DNA from: Streptomyces sp. NBC_01478
Lineage (GTDB): Bacteria; Actinomycetota; Actinomycetes; Streptomycetales; Streptomycetaceae
Direction: 5' to 3'
NCBI RefSeq assembly: GCF_036227225.1
Contig: NZ_CP109444.1
Location: 8,351,501-8,415,500 of the forward strand
DNA length: 64,000 nt
Numbering within the stretch: the stretch's first letter is position 1; each line of letters starts with the position of its first letter. The position numbers and the translations under genes were made by a program. The notes beneath the pieces are model-generated. The model saw only the letters and a list, made by a program, of their open reading frames with translations, was not told the origin of the DNA and did no database searches. This document shows positions 17,260 to 26,564 of this stretch, piece after piece.

Positions 17260-18069
17260 ATGCAACACCGCAGACCCCGCCTCTCGAAGAAGGCGAAGGT
17301 GCTGGCCGCAGGCGCGGTCGCCCTCGCGGCTCTCGCCGGCGTCACCGTCGCCCGGGCGGGCGAGTCGAGCAAGAAGTGCGGGGCCTTCGACACCGTGACG
17401 CTCGGCAAGTACTACGTGAACAACAACCTCTGGGGTCAGGACAAGGCCACCGGCAGCCAGTGCGTGTGGGACAACTCCCGGTCGGGGTCGGCCATTTCGT
17501 GGGGCACGTCGTTCGGTTGGGCCAACAACGGCAAGGGCACCGACGCGGATGTGAAGTCGTACGCCAGTACCGTCCTCGGCTGGCACTGGGGCTGGAAGGT
17601 CGACAAGGCGACCACCGGGCTCCCGATCCGCGTCGGCGACCGCAAGCCGGTGAAGACGACCTGGGACTTCTCGCTCAGCAGCGACCCCGGCACGCTCGAC
17701 GTCGCCTACGACCTGTGGCTGCACTCCAAGAACACCGCCGACTGGGCCGACCGGCCCACCGACGAGATCATGATCTGGCTCGACCGGCAGGGCGGCGCGG
17801 GCCCGCTCGGCACCAAGTACGGCAGCGTCAGCCTCGACGGCGCGATGTGGGACATCTACCAGGGCGACATCGGCTGGAACGTGTACTCCTTCGTCCGCCG
17901 CAGCAACACCACCAAGGCGACCCTGAACATCGACGACTTCACCCAGGCCCTGGTCCGGCGCAAGCTGCTCAGCAACGACAAGTACCTCTCCGGTATCGAG
18001 TCCGGCACCGAGGTCTTCAAGGGCTCGGGACGCCTTGACACAAAGGCGTACTCCGTCGACATCGGCTGA
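17260..18069 (+). CDS. GH12 xyloglucan-specific endoglucanase-like protein, exported
   Basis: Second family-12 enzyme of the cluster, 269 aa. A basic N-terminus (MQHRRPRLSKKAK) and hydrophobic segment form a Sec signal or membrane anchor ending near VARAGESS. Nucleophile Glu is in DEIMIWLD (near residue 169) and acid/base Glu in GIESGTEVFKG (near 249). The GTEVF-x-G form is closer to actinobacterial and fungal xyloglucan-specific GH12 enzymes than the GFEIT form at 12646, so the two paralogs are not recent duplicates. The ATG at 17260 has GGAAGGA upstream. It is divergent from the LacI-family gene, with operator 4 in its promoter region. Confidence 0.87.
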   Translation: MQHRRPRLSKKAKVLAAGAVALAALAGVTVARAGESSKKCGAFDTVTLGKYYVNNNLWGQDKATGSQCVWDNSRSGSAISWGTSFGWANNGKGTDADVKSYASTVLGWHWGWKVDKATTGLPIRVGDRKPVKTTWDFSLSSDPGTLDVAYDLWLHSKNTADWADRPTDEIMIWLDRQGGAGPLGTKYGSVSLDGAMWDIYQGDIGWNVYSFVRRSNTTKATLNIDDFTQALVRRKLLSNDKYLSGIESGTEVFKGSGRLDTKAYSVDIG

Positions 18070-18180
18070 ACGGACGCGCGAAGGGTGGCCGCTTCGCGGC
18101 GGATCGGGTAGATACGAACGGGTAGCACCCATCGGTAACCACCGAGGGCCGAGGGTCCGATTCGCGGCGAGGTGAGCCTC

Positions 18181-20112
18181 ATGTCCGCTCCACCCAGCAA
18201 ACCCACCGTCACCGAGCGAGAAGCCCGGCAGGTGGCGGAGGCCGCCCGGGAACAGGACTGGCGCAAGCCCAGCTTCGCCAAGGAACTGTTCCTCGGCCGC
18301 TTCCGTCTCGACCTGATCCATCCCCATCCCCTCCCGGCGGACGAGGACGCCCGGCGCGGCGAGGAGTTCCTCGCGAAACTGCGCGTCTTCTGCGAGACGC
18401 GGATCGACGCCGCCCGCATCGAACGAGAAGCGCGCATCCCCGACGAGGTCATCAGCGGCCTCAAGGAGCTCGGCGCCCTCGGCATGAAGATCGACACCAA
18501 GTACGGCGGCCTCGGCCTCACCCAGGTGTACTACAACAAGGCGCTGGCGCTGGCGGGTTCGGCCTGCCCGGCGGTCGGTGTGCTGCTCTCGGCGCACCAG
18601 TCGATCGGCGTACCGCAGCCGCTGAAACTGTTCGGCACCGACGAGCAGAAGGCCGAGTTCCTGCCCCGCTGCGCCCGCACCGACATCAGCGCCTTCCTGC
18701 TCACCGAACCGGACGTCGGCTCCGACCCGGCGCGCCTCGCGACCAGCGCGGTGCGGGACGGGGACTCGTACGTCCTCGACGGGGTGAAGCTCTGGACCAC
18801 CAACGGCGTGATCGCCGACCTGCTGGTCGTGATGGCCCGGGTGCCGAGGACCGAGGACAACAAGGGCGGCATCACGGCGTTCGTCGTGGAGACCGACTCG
18901 CCCGGCATCACCGTCGAGAACCGCAACGCCTTCATGGGCCTGCGCGGCATCGAGAACGGCGTCACCCGCTTCCACCAGGTCCGGGTCCCGGCCGCGAACC
19001 GCATCGGCCCCGAGGGCGCGGGCCTGAAGATCGCCCTCACCACCCTCAACACCGGCCGCCTCTCCCTCCCCGCGTCCTGCGTCGCGGCCGGCAAATGGTG
19101 TCTGAAGATCGCCCGTGAGTGGTCGGCGGCCCGTGAGCAGTGGGGCAGGCCGATCGCCGAGCACGAGGCGGTGGGCAAGAAGATCTCCTTCATCGCGGCC
19201 ACGACCTTCGCCCTGGAGGCCGTACTCGACCTGTCCTCGCAGATGGCCGACGAGGACCGCAACGACATCCGCATCGAGGGCGCGCTGGCCAAGCTCTTCT
19301 CCTCCGAGATGGGCTGGCTGATGGCCGACGAACTGGTCCAGATCCGCGGCGGCCGGGGCTTCGAGACGGCCGAGTCGCTCGCGGCCCGCGGCGAGAAGGC
19401 GGTCCCCGCCGAACAGGTCCTGCGCGACCTCCGGATCAACCGCATCTTCGAGGGCTCGACGGAGATCATGCACCTCCTGATCGCCCGCGAGGCCGTCGAC
19501 GCCCACCTCAAGGTCGCCGGCGACCTCATCGACCCCGACAAGTCCCTCCAGGACAAGGCGAAGGCGGGCGCGAACGCGGGCGTCTTCTACGCCAAGTGGC
19601 TCCCGAAGCTGGTCGCGGGCAGCGGCCAACTCCCGGGCACCTACGGCGAGTTCCGCCACGGCATCGACCTCTCCAAGCACCTGCGCTACGTCGAGCGAAG
19701 CGCCCGCAAACTGGCCCGCTCCACCTTCTACGCCATGTCCCGCTGGCAGGGCCGGATGGAGACCAAGCAGGGCTTCCTGGGCCGGATCGTCGACATCGGC
19801 GCGGAGCTCTTCGCGATGAGCGCGGTCTGCGTACGGGCCGAACTCCTGCGCACCCAGGGCGATCACGGCCGCGAGGCCTACCAACTCGCCGACGCCTTCT
19901 GCGAACAGTCCCGCATCCGCGTCGAGGAACTCTTCGGCCGGTTGTGGACCAACACCGACGACCTCGACCGCAAGGTGGTCAAGGGAGTCATGGGCGGCGC
20001 GTACACCTGGCTGGAGGAGGGCATCGTCGACCCGTCGGGCGAGGGCCCGTGGATCGCCGACGCCTCCGCCGGCCCGAGCAAACTGGACAACGTGCACCGG
20101 ACCGTCGACTAG
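18181..20112 (+). CDS. Acyl-CoA dehydrogenase family protein
   Basis: FAD-dependent enzyme of fatty-acid or branched-acyl-CoA oxidation, 643 aa and so longer than the usual 380-400 aa. A canonical three-part dehydrogenase fold occupies about residues 60-450: FLLTEPDVGSDPARL and VKLWTTNG bind flavin and substrate, and the catalytic Glu is expected in NRIFEGSTEIMHLL. A helical C-terminal extension of about 190 residues follows. ATG 18181 is chosen because GAGGTGA sits 6 nt upstream; an in-frame GTG at 18172 overlaps that ribosome-binding site. It follows the GH12 gene after 111 nt, but nothing connects it to sugar metabolism. Substrate unknown. Confidence 0.88.
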   Translation: MSAPPSKPTVTEREARQVAEAAREQDWRKPSFAKELFLGRFRLDLIHPHPLPADEDARRGEEFLAKLRVFCETRIDAARIEREARIPDEVISGLKELGALGMKIDTKYGGLGLTQVYYNKALALAGSACPAVGVLLSAHQSIGVPQPLKLFGTDEQKAEFLPRCARTDISAFLLTEPDVGSDPARLATSAVRDGDSYVLDGVKLWTTNGVIADLLVVMARVPRTEDNKGGITAFVVETDSPGITVENRNAFMGLRGIENGVTRFHQVRVPAANRIGPEGAGLKIALTTLNTGRLSLPASCVAAGKWCLKIAREWSAAREQWGRPIAEHEAVGKKISFIAATTFALEAVLDLSSQMADEDRNDIRIEGALAKLFSSEMGWLMADELVQIRGGRGFETAESLAARGEKAVPAEQVLRDLRINRIFEGSTEIMHLLIAREAVDAHLKVAGDLIDPDKSLQDKAKAGANAGVFYAKWLPKLVAGSGQLPGTYGEFRHGIDLSKHLRYVERSARKLARSTFYAMSRWQGRMETKQGFLGRIVDIGAELFAMSAVCVRAELLRTQGDHGREAYQLADAFCEQSRIRVEELFGRLWTNTDDLDRKVVKGVMGGAYTWLEEGIVDPSGEGPWIADASAGPSKLDNVHRTVD

Positions 20113-20119
20113 CCCCCGA

Positions 20120-20569
20120 TCAGCAGTACTTGTCGCTCGGATCCCGCGTCGTCCACGAACAGGTGTCGACCTTGCTGCCGGTCGCTCTGGTCAGCGTCGC
20201 CGTGTCGCTGGTGTTGTTCCAGACGTACGCGGCACGGCCCTGGTACGTGTTCGACGCGGTGTCCGTGCCCTTGCCGGTGTGCACCTTGATGTACTTGCCG
20301 GCGCCGATCTTGATGTTCTTGAAGACGTAGCGGTGGTTCGAGACGTCCTTGAGGACCCACCCCTTGAGCGAGATCGCCGACCGGCTGGTGTTCTTGATCT
20401 GCACCCACTCGCCGTTGAGGCTCGTGTTGGACCGGTTGTCCGAGCCCGGGCTGTCGAACCAGACGTGGTAGATCGTGACCCCGCCGGCGGCCTCGGCCGG
20501 AGTGCTCAGCAGGGTGCCGGTGAGTATCGCGGCGCCCGCGAGCGCGGGCAGGGCAGCGCGTATCCGCAT
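20120..20569 (-). CDS. Secreted lamin-tail (LTD) domain protein
   Basis: Small exported protein of 149 aa. A Sec signal (MRIRAALPALAGAAILTGTL) with likely cleavage after PAEAA is followed by one lamin-tail immunoglobulin-like domain, recognisable from GEWVQIKNTSRSAISLKGWV and LKDVSNHRYVFKN. Two Cys near the C-terminus (DTCSW and DKYC*) may form a disulfide. The ATG at 20569 follows a G-rich ribosome-binding site; the frame continues upstream but without a better start. LTD proteins are common in Streptomyces secretomes; function unknown. It is convergent with the acyl-CoA dehydrogenase gene, with only 7 nt between stops. Confidence 0.78.
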   Translation of the reverse strand: MRIRAALPALAGAAILTGTLLSTPAEAAGGVTIYHVWFDSPGSDNRSNTSLNGEWVQIKNTSRSAISLKGWVLKDVSNHRYVFKNIKIGAGKYIKVHTGKGTDTASNTYQGRAAYVWNNTSDTATLTRATGSKVDTCSWTTRDPSDKYC

Positions 20570-20757
20570 GGAGAATCCCCCCAGGATGTCGTCCACGCGC
20601 CGGTCGTCCACCGGCGCAGGACTGAAGTGTTATCACACGACCTTCACGCCGTATTCACAAAGGGGGATTTCCCTTCAATCACCGACTAGAGCCGATAAGC
20701 CACCCGCCCGAGGGAACCGCTGTCCCCCCGGGCACCCGTTGCGGCAACAATGGAGGG

Positions 20758-22026
20758 ATGAGCGACAGCCCAGCACCCCTCGCCGACCCACATCTCGTCT
20801 ACGACCCCGTCGTGGGCGACGGTCCCAAGGCCCTGGTGATCCTCGGGTCCACCGGGTCCATCGGCACCCAGGCCATCGACCTGGTACTGCGCAACCCGGA
20901 CCGTTTCCGGGTCACCGCGCTCTCCGCGAACGGCGGCCGGGTCGGGCTCCTCGCCGAGCAGGCGTACCAGTTGAGGGTGCGGACGGTCGCGGTCGCCCGC
21001 GAGGACGTCGTACCGGCACTGCGCGAAGCGCTCGCCGCCCAGTACGGCACGGGGGAGCCGCTCCCCGAGATCCTGGCCGGACCGGACGCGGCCACCCAGG
21101 TCGCCGCCTCGGACTGCCACACCGTGCTGAACGGCATCACCGGGTCCATCGGCCTCGCGCCCACCCTCGCCGCCCTGGAGGCGGGCCGCGTCCTCGCGCT
21201 CGCCAACAAGGAGTCGCTCATCGTCGGCGGCCCGCTGGTGAAGGCGCTCGCCAAGCCGGGCCAGATCATCCCGGTGGACTCCGAGCACGCGGCGCTCTTC
21301 CAGGCCCTCGCGGCCGGTACCCGCGCCGACGTCCGCAAGCTCGTCGTCACCGCGTCCGGCGGCCCCTTCCGCGGCCGTACGAAGGCGGACCTGGCGCGCG
21401 TGACCGTAGAAGAAGCTCTCGCGCACCCCACCTGGGCGATGGGCCCGGTGATCACGATCAACTCGGCGACCCTGGTGAACAAGGGTCTCGAAGTGATCGA
21501 GGCGCACCTGCTGTACGACATTCCCTTCGATCGCATTGAGGTGGTCGTGCACCCGCAGTCGTATGTCCACTCGATGGTGGAATTCACGGACGGTTCGACA
21601 CTCGCCCAGGCGACGCCCCCCGACATGCGCGGGCCGATCGCCATCGGGCTCGGCTGGCCCGAGCGGGTGCCCGACGCGGCGCCCGCGTTCGACTGGAGCA
21701 AGGCGTCGACATGGGAGTTCTTCCCGCTCGACACCGACGCGTTCCCGTCGGTCGGCCTCGCCCGGCACGTCGGACAGCTCGCGGGTACGGCCCCGGCGGT
21801 GTTCAATGCGGCGAACGAGGAGTGCGTGGAGGCGTTCCGCGCGGGCGCGCTGCCGTTCAACGGAATCATGGAGACGGTGACACGGGTGGTCGAGGAACAC
21901 GGGACACCGGCCACGGGAACTTCCCTGACCGTGCCGGACGTCCTCGAAGCGGAGACCTGGGCACGCGCCCGGGCCCGCGAACTGACAGCGCAGACGACCA
22001 CGGCGAACGCGGAGGCGCGTGCATGA
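20758..22026 (+). CDS. dxr: 1-deoxy-D-xylulose 5-phosphate reductoisomerase
   Basis: Second enzyme of the MEP isoprenoid pathway, converting DXP to MEP with NADPH, 422 aa. The NADPH-binding motif [16 protein letters not shown] is at residues 27-42. The metal and substrate residues fall in [13 protein letters not shown] and in [12 protein letters not shown], and a C-terminal helical domain is present. The ATG at 20758 has GGAGGG directly in front with almost no spacing, which is unusual. Its stop overlaps the start of the site-2 protease gene (ATGA), and ispG of the same pathway follows that. Confidence 0.96.
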   Translation: MSDSPAPLADPHLVYDPVVGDGPKALVILGSTGSIGTQAIDLVLRNPDRFRVTALSANGGRVGLLAEQAYQLRVRTVAVAREDVVPALREALAAQYGTGEPLPEILAGPDAATQVAASDCHTVLNGITGSIGLAPTLAALEAGRVLALANKESLIVGGPLVKALAKPGQIIPVDSEHAALFQALAAGTRADVRKLVVTASGGPFRGRTKADLARVTVEEALAHPTWAMGPVITINSATLVNKGLEVIEAHLLYDIPFDRIEVVVHPQSYVHSMVEFTDGSTLAQATPPDMRGPIAIGLGWPERVPDAAPAFDWSKASTWEFFPLDTDAFPSVGLARHVGQLAGTAPAVFNAANEECVEAFRAGALPFNGIMETVTRVVEEHGTPATGTSLTVPDVLEAETWARARARELTAQTTTANAEARA

Positions 22027-23327
22027 CAGCCCTGATGATGATCCTCGGCATAGTCGTCTTCGCGGTCGGCCTGCTGGTCTCGATCGCCTGGCACGAGCTG
22101 GGGCATCTTTCCACGGCGAAGCTCTTCGGTATCCGGGTGCCCCAGTACATGGTCGGCTTCGGCCCGACCATCTGGTCCCGGAAGAAGGGCGACACCGAGT
22201 ACGGGTTCAAGGCCATCCCCTTCGGCGGCTACATCCGGATGATCGGCATGTTCCCGCCCGGCGACGACGGCCGGATCACCGCGCGCTCCACCTCGCCCTG
22301 GCGCAGCATGATCGAGGACGCCCGCTCGGCGGCCTTCGAAGAGCTGAAGCCCGGCGACGAGACCCGCCTGTTCTACACACGCAAGCCCTGGAAACGGGTC
22401 ATCGTGATGTTCGCGGGCCCCTTCATGAACCTCATCCTCGCGGTGGCGCTCTTCCTCACCGTCCTGATGGGCTTCGGCATCTCGCAGCAGACCAACACGG
22501 TCAGCTCGGTCTCCCAGTGCGTGATCGCACAGAACCAGAACCGCGACACGTGCAAGGCGAGCGACCCCGCCTCCCCGGCCGCCGCGGCAGGCCTCAAGGC
22601 GGGCGACAAGATCCTCAGCTTCAACGGCGTGCAGACAACGGACTGGAACAAACTGTCCGACCTGATCCGCGCCGCCCCCGGCAAGACGGTCCCGATCGTC
22701 GTGGAGCGCAAGGGCCAGGACGTCACCCTGCACGCGAAGATCGCGAGCAACCAGGTCGCCAAGAAGGACTCCAGCGGCCAGATCGTCCAGGGCCAGTACG
22801 TCACCGCCGGCTTCCTCGGCTTCAGCGCGGCCACCGGCATCGTCCGCCAGGACCTCGGCGACTCGGTCACCTGGATGACCGACCGCCTCGGCGAGGCCGT
22901 CGACTCCATCGCCGACCTCCCCGGCAAGATCCCGGCCCTGTGGAACGCGGCCTTCGACGGCGCCCCCCGCCAGGCCGACTCCCCGATGGGCGTGGTCGGT
23001 GCGGCCCGCGTAGGCGGCGAGATCTTCACTCTCGACATCCCGCCCACCCAGCAACTGGCGATGGCCCTCATGCTGGTGGCAGGCTTCAACCTCTCCCTCT
23101 TCCTGTTCAACATGCTCCCGCTGCTCCCGCTCGACGGCGGGCATGTCGCGGGCGCACTGTGGGAGGCGCTGCGACGGAACCTGGCGAAGGTGCTCAAGCG
23201 CCCGGACCCGGGCCCGTTCGACGTGGCGAAGCTGATGCCGGTGGCTTATGTGGTGGCGGGGATCTTCGTCTGCTTCACCCTGCTGGTCCTGGTGGCGGAC
23301 GTGGTTAACCCAGTCAAAATCTCCTAG
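22023..23327 (+). CDS. rseP: Site-2 zinc metalloprotease (RseP/Rip family, M50)
   Basis: Intramembrane protease that cleaves membrane-bound regulators such as anti-sigma factors, 434 aa. The zinc motif HELGH is in the first membrane helix ([16 protein letters not shown]), the second active-site motif is [13 protein letters not shown] near the C-terminus, and a PDZ domain lies between (about residues 165-260, [14 protein letters not shown]). The gene overlaps dxr by 4 nt, an arrangement conserved in actinobacteria. A hairpin follows its stop and separates it from ispG. Confidence 0.93.
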   Translation: MTALMMILGIVVFAVGLLVSIAWHELGHLSTAKLFGIRVPQYMVGFGPTIWSRKKGDTEYGFKAIPFGGYIRMIGMFPPGDDGRITARSTSPWRSMIEDARSAAFEELKPGDETRLFYTRKPWKRVIVMFAGPFMNLILAVALFLTVLMGFGISQQTNTVSSVSQCVIAQNQNRDTCKASDPASPAAAAGLKAGDKILSFNGVQTTDWNKLSDLIRAAPGKTVPIVVERKGQDVTLHAKIASNQVAKKDSSGQIVQGQYVTAGFLGFSAATGIVRQDLGDSVTWMTDRLGEAVDSIADLPGKIPALWNAAFDGAPRQADSPMGVVGAARVGGEIFTLDIPPTQQLAMALMLVAGFNLSLFLFNMLPLLPLDGGHVAGALWEALRRNLAKVLKRPDPGPFDVAKLMPVAYVVAGIFVCFTLLVLVADVVNPVKIS

Positions 23328-23342
23328 CCATTCGTAGTTTGC

Positions 23343-23373
23343 GGCGGCCTCGCATCCTTGATGCGGGGCCGCC
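23343..23373 (+). terminator. Hairpin after the site-2 protease gene
   Basis: A 14-bp stem (one G-U pair) with a 3-nt CTT loop starts 16 nt after the stop codon. There is no U-tract, as is usual in Streptomyces. It may end the dxr-protease transcript or attenuate read-through to ispG. Confidence 0.55.
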
Positions 23374-23495
23374 CTCCATTGAGTGGGTTTACGGCCGGGA
23401 TGTGCTCGGGCCCGCACGGTTGACGTAATCTCGAAGCCTGGAGCCCGCTGTTCCGGGACCGGGGCCTTGATCCACGACTTGGGGTTGCACAGCAG

Positions 23496-24653
23496 ATGAC
23501 TGCGATTTCTCTCGGCATTCCGTCCGTTCCGACCCGGCTCGCCGAGCGCCGCAAGAGCCGGCAGATCCAGGTCGGATCCGTGGCGGTCGGCGGCGACGCG
23601 CCGGTGTCGGTGCAGTCCATGACGACGACCCGTACGTCGGACATCGGAGCAACGCTCCAGCAGATCGCGGAACTCACCGCGTCCGGCTGCCAGATCGTCC
23701 GAGTGGCCTGCCCCACGCAGGACGACGCGGACGCGTTGGCGACCATCGCCCGCAAGTCGCAGATCCCGGTCATCGCGGACATCCACTTCCAGCCGAAGTA
23801 CGTCTTCGCCGCGATCGAGGCGGGTTGCGCGGCCGTACGCGTCAATCCCGGCAACATCAAGCAGTTCGACGACAAGGTCAAGGAGATCGCGCGGGCCGCG
23901 AAGGACCACGGCACCCCGATCCGCATCGGCGTGAACGCGGGCTCGCTGGACAGCCGACTGCTGAAGAAGTACGGCAAGGCGACCCCTGAGGCACTGGCCG
24001 AGTCCGCCCTCTGGGAAGCGTCCCTCTTCGAGGAGCACGGCTTCCAGGACATCAAGATCTCGGTCAAGCACAACGACCCGGTCGTGATGGTCGAGGCCTA
24101 CCGCCAGCTCGCGGCTCAGTGCGACTACCCGCTCCACCTCGGCGTCACGGAGGCCGGCCCCGCGTTCCAGGGCACGATCAAGTCGGCGGTGGCTTTCGGC
24201 GCGCTGCTCTCGCAGGGCATCGGCGACACGATCCGCGTCTCCCTGTCCGCCCCACCGGTGGAGGAGGTCAAGGTCGGCAACCAGATCCTGGAGTCCCTGA
24301 ACCTCAAGCCCCGCCGCCTCGAGATCGTCTCCTGCCCCTCCTGCGGCCGCGCCCAGGTCGACGTCTACAAGCTGGCCGAGGAGGTCACGGCGGGCCTGGA
24401 GGGCATGGAGGTCCCGCTGCGCGTAGCCGTCATGGGCTGCGTGGTGAACGGCCCGGGCGAGGCCCGCGAGGCCGACCTCGGCGTCGCCTCCGGCAACGGA
24501 AAGGGCCAGATCTTCGTCAAGGGCGAGGTCATCAAGACCGTCCCCGAGTCGAAGATCGTGGAGACCCTCATCGAGGAGGCGATGAAGATCGCCGAGCAGA
24601 TGGAGGCGGACGGTATCGCCTCTGGCGAGCCTTCGGTGTCGGTCGCCGGTTGA
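23496..24653 (+). CDS. ispG: 4-hydroxy-3-methylbut-2-en-1-yl diphosphate synthase (flavodoxin)
   Basis: Penultimate MEP-pathway enzyme, reducing MEcPP to HMBPP with a [4Fe-4S] cluster, 385 aa. The TIM-barrel half contains [13 protein letters not shown] and [10 protein letters not shown]. The C-terminal half carries the three cluster cysteines in SCPSCGR and [11 protein letters not shown] and the conserved Glu of the fourth ligand region. It lies 168 nt after the site-2 protease gene, on the same strand as dxr, so two steps of one pathway are clustered. The region after its stop is filled by tandem repeats. Confidence 0.96.
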   Translation: MTAISLGIPSVPTRLAERRKSRQIQVGSVAVGGDAPVSVQSMTTTRTSDIGATLQQIAELTASGCQIVRVACPTQDDADALATIARKSQIPVIADIHFQPKYVFAAIEAGCAAVRVNPGNIKQFDDKVKEIARAAKDHGTPIRIGVNAGSLDSRLLKKYGKATPEALAESALWEASLFEEHGFQDIKISVKHNDPVVMVEAYRQLAAQCDYPLHLGVTEAGPAFQGTIKSAVAFGALLSQGIGDTIRVSLSAPPVEEVKVGNQILESLNLKPRRLEIVSCPSCGRAQVDVYKLAEEVTAGLEGMEVPLRVAVMGCVVNGPGEAREADLGVASGNGKGQIFVKGEVIKTVPESKIVETLIEEAMKIAEQMEADGIASGEPSVSVAG

Positions 24654-24990
24654 GGGGTCGGTCTGGCGGGGCTGAGGGTCTGGGCGCGGGTTGAAGGTTC
24701 GTGGCGGATCGAGGGGTCTGGCGCGGGTTGAATGTCTGTGGCGGGCTGAGGGGTCCGGCGAGGGTTGAGGGTCTGTCGCGGGCTGAGAGATCTGGCGCAG
24801 GTTGAAGACCTATGGCGGGTCGAGAGGTCTGGGCGCGGGCTGAAGGTTCGTGGCGGGCTGAGCGGTCTGGCGTGAGCTGAGGATTCGTGGCGGGCTGCGA
24901 GTTCTGGCGGGAGTTGAAGATCCAGGGCGGGATCAGAGGTCTGGTGTGGGCCGAAAGCCCATGGTGGGCTGAAAAGGTCTGCGGCGCGCT
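24654..24990 (+). repeat. Degenerate tandem repeat array A (about 37-bp period)
   Basis: Starting just after the ispG stop, eight or nine imperfect units of about 37 bp follow each other. A typical unit begins GGCGGGCTGAGGGGTCTGGC and continues GCGGGTTGAAGGTTCGT. Each unit is built of two similar halves of 18-19 bp. The period is not a multiple of three, and every reading frame changes phase from unit to unit, so this is not coding. I see no gene here. Confidence 0.8.
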
Positions 24991-25079
24991 GAGCGGTCTT
25001 GGGGCTGCACATGCCGAGGACTCGGGGCTTTCCTGGTCGAGGGTCTGGGGATTGCCTTTTCGGGGCCGGGGCCGGGGCC

Positions 25080-25385
25080 GAGGCCGAACTCAGGGTCTGG
25101 GGCCGCACCCGTCGAGTCCCTGAGGCTCCGGCTGTCGAGGTTTCGGGCCGCACTTGTCGGGTCGTTGGGCTTCACACACCCAGGTCTCGGGGTTGCACAT
25201 GTCCAGACCTCGGAGCTGCTCTTGCCGAGGTCTTGGGGCTGCCCTTGTCGAGTCCTCAGGGCTTCGCCTGCCGAGGTCTCGGGGTTTGCTTGAAGAGGTC
25301 CCGGGTTTCGCTTGTTGAGGTGTCAGGCCTTCCCCTGCCAGGGGTCCTGGGCTTCACCCGCCAGGTTCCAGGGCCTCACTTGTCA
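25080..25385 (+). repeat. Degenerate tandem repeat array B (22-23-bp period)
   Basis: A second family of imperfect direct repeats with units such as CGAGGTCTCGGGGTTTGCTT and CGAGTCCTCAGGGCTTCGCC, each 22-23 bp. The clearest units run from about 25165 to 25385 with no spacers. Sequence and period differ from array A. Open frames across it are short and repetitive and lack ribosome-binding sites, so no gene is called. Confidence 0.72.
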
Positions 25386-25401
25386 GTGCGGGCCGGCACA
25401 A

Positions 25402-25472
25402 CCAGCCCGTCCGGCGCTTGAGGACGAGGCCGTCCAGGCCGACAGCGGGGGCCTGGGGGCGGCAGCCCCCAG
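25402..25472 (+). repeat. Dispersed repeat with CCGTCCGGCGCTTGAGGACG core
   Basis: AGCCCGTCCGGCGCTTGAGG followed by ACGAGGCCGTCC, then GGGGGCCTGGGGGCGGCAGC. From experience this type of element recurs between genes in many Streptomyces genomes. The last part can form a hairpin (GGGGGC with GCCCCC). It marks the right end of the repeat-rich gap before the acetyltransferase gene. Confidence 0.65.
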
Positions 25473-25588
25473 AGACGCCCACCTACCCCACCCCCACAAG
25501 AGAAGTGAACGGCAACACAACGCGGCACCGCTCAGCTTCCGCAGGTACAGTGCGGAGATCAGCAGACCCTCAGGGTGAGGCCCCGTAC

Positions 25589-26437
25589 GTGTTGACCCAG
25601 ACCACCTCTCGGGTGCTCGAACCGAGCGACCTGGACGCCGCGCTCGCCGTGCTCGACCGCGAGCCGGTCACGAACGCCTTCGTGACCTCGCGGGTGCAGG
25701 TCGCGGGCCTCGACCCGTGGCGGCTCGGCGGCGAGATGTGGGGCTGGTACGAGGACGGCATGCTGACGTCCCTCTGCTACGCGGGCGCCAACCTCGTCCC
25801 GATCTGCGCGACCCCGAGAGCGATCCGCGCCTTCGCGGACCGCGCCCGCCGGGCCGGCCGCCGCTGCTCCTCGATCGTCGGCCCCGCCGAGGCCACGGCC
25901 CAGCTCTGGCGCCTCCTCGAACCGAGCTGGGGCCCGGCCCGCGAGGTCCGCGCCCACCAGCCCCTCATGGTCGCCGACCGCATGCCCACCGACATCGCCC
26001 CCGACCCGTACGTCCGCCGCATCCGCAAGGACGAGATGGACACGATCATGCCGGCGTGCGTGGCGATGTTCACCGAGGAGGTCGGAGTCTCTCCGCTGGC
26101 CGGCGACGGCGGCCTCCTCTACCAGGCCCGAGTGGCCGAACTCGTAAGCGCCGGCCGCTCGTTCGCCCGCCTCGACGAGTACGGCAAGGTCGTCTTCAAG
26201 GCGGAGATCGGCGCGGCAACCCCCAAGGCCTGTCAGATCCAGGGCGTCTGGGTCGCCCCCGAGTACCGGGGACTGGGCGTGGCGGCCCCCGCGATGGCAT
26301 CGGTACTGCGCTACGCCCTCGCGGACGTCTCCCCGATGGTCAGCCTCTACGTGAACGACTTCAACACCCCGGCGAGAAGGGCGTACTTGAGGGTGGGCTT
26401 CCAAGAGGTCGGCGCCTTCATGAGCGTTCTCTTCTGA
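25589..26437 (+). CDS. GNAT acetyltransferase with DUF4081 N-terminal domain
   Basis: Predicted acyl-CoA N-acyltransferase, 282 aa. The N-terminal half matches the DUF4081 module often joined to GNAT domains (EPVTNAFVTSRVQ, GWYEDGMLTSLCYAGANLVP). The C-terminal half has the GNAT acetyl-CoA site QGVWVAPEYRGLGVAAPAMA and the closing strand YLRVGFQEVG. Start GTG 25589 has GGTGAGG about 8 nt upstream; the frame is open further back through the repeat region but that part looks non-coding. Substrate unknown. It sits between ispG and a second GNAT gene. Confidence 0.85.
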   Translation: MLTQTTSRVLEPSDLDAALAVLDREPVTNAFVTSRVQVAGLDPWRLGGEMWGWYEDGMLTSLCYAGANLVPICATPRAIRAFADRARRAGRRCSSIVGPAEATAQLWRLLEPSWGPAREVRAHQPLMVADRMPTDIAPDPYVRRIRKDEMDTIMPACVAMFTEEVGVSPLAGDGGLLYQARVAELVSAGRSFARLDEYGKVVFKAEIGAATPKACQIQGVWVAPEYRGLGVAAPAMASVLRYALADVSPMVSLYVNDFNTPARRAYLRVGFQEVGAFMSVLF

Positions 26438-26460
26438 AGCACGCTGAGGGGCGACACCCA

Positions 26461-26517
26461 AGGGGCGCGGGGCTGTGACATGTGCGGCTCCGCCGCGTGG
26501 GCGCGACCAGCCACATA
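26461..26517 (+). repeat. Dispersed intergenic repeat, copy 2
   Basis: AGGGGCGCGGGGCTGTGACA, then TGTGCGGCTCCGCCGCGTGG, then GCGCGACCAGCC. Lies between the two acetyltransferase genes. Same element as copies 1, 3 and 4. Confidence 0.8.
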
Positions 26518-26564
26518 CGGCCGCCACCCGAAAGACAACCGTCACACCCCTGTACTCTCCCCAC

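Noticed and set aside
1..18069. Xylan or arabinoxylan utilisation cluster
   Set aside because: No GH10, GH11, GH43 or GH51 gene is present, whereas GH74, GH95 and a WLDA-type GH31 point to xyloglucan.
20799..24137. 1112-codon minus-strand frame across dxr, the site-2 protease and ispG
   Set aside because: It spans three well-identified plus-strand genes and shows no domain.
24654..25385. CRISPR array
   Set aside because: The repeats abut directly with no unique spacers, units are too divergent, and no cas gene is nearby.
24887..25421. Small open frames (78 to 140 codons) in the repeat region after ispG
   Set aside because: Products are repetitive, change phase with the DNA repeat, and lack ribosome-binding sites.
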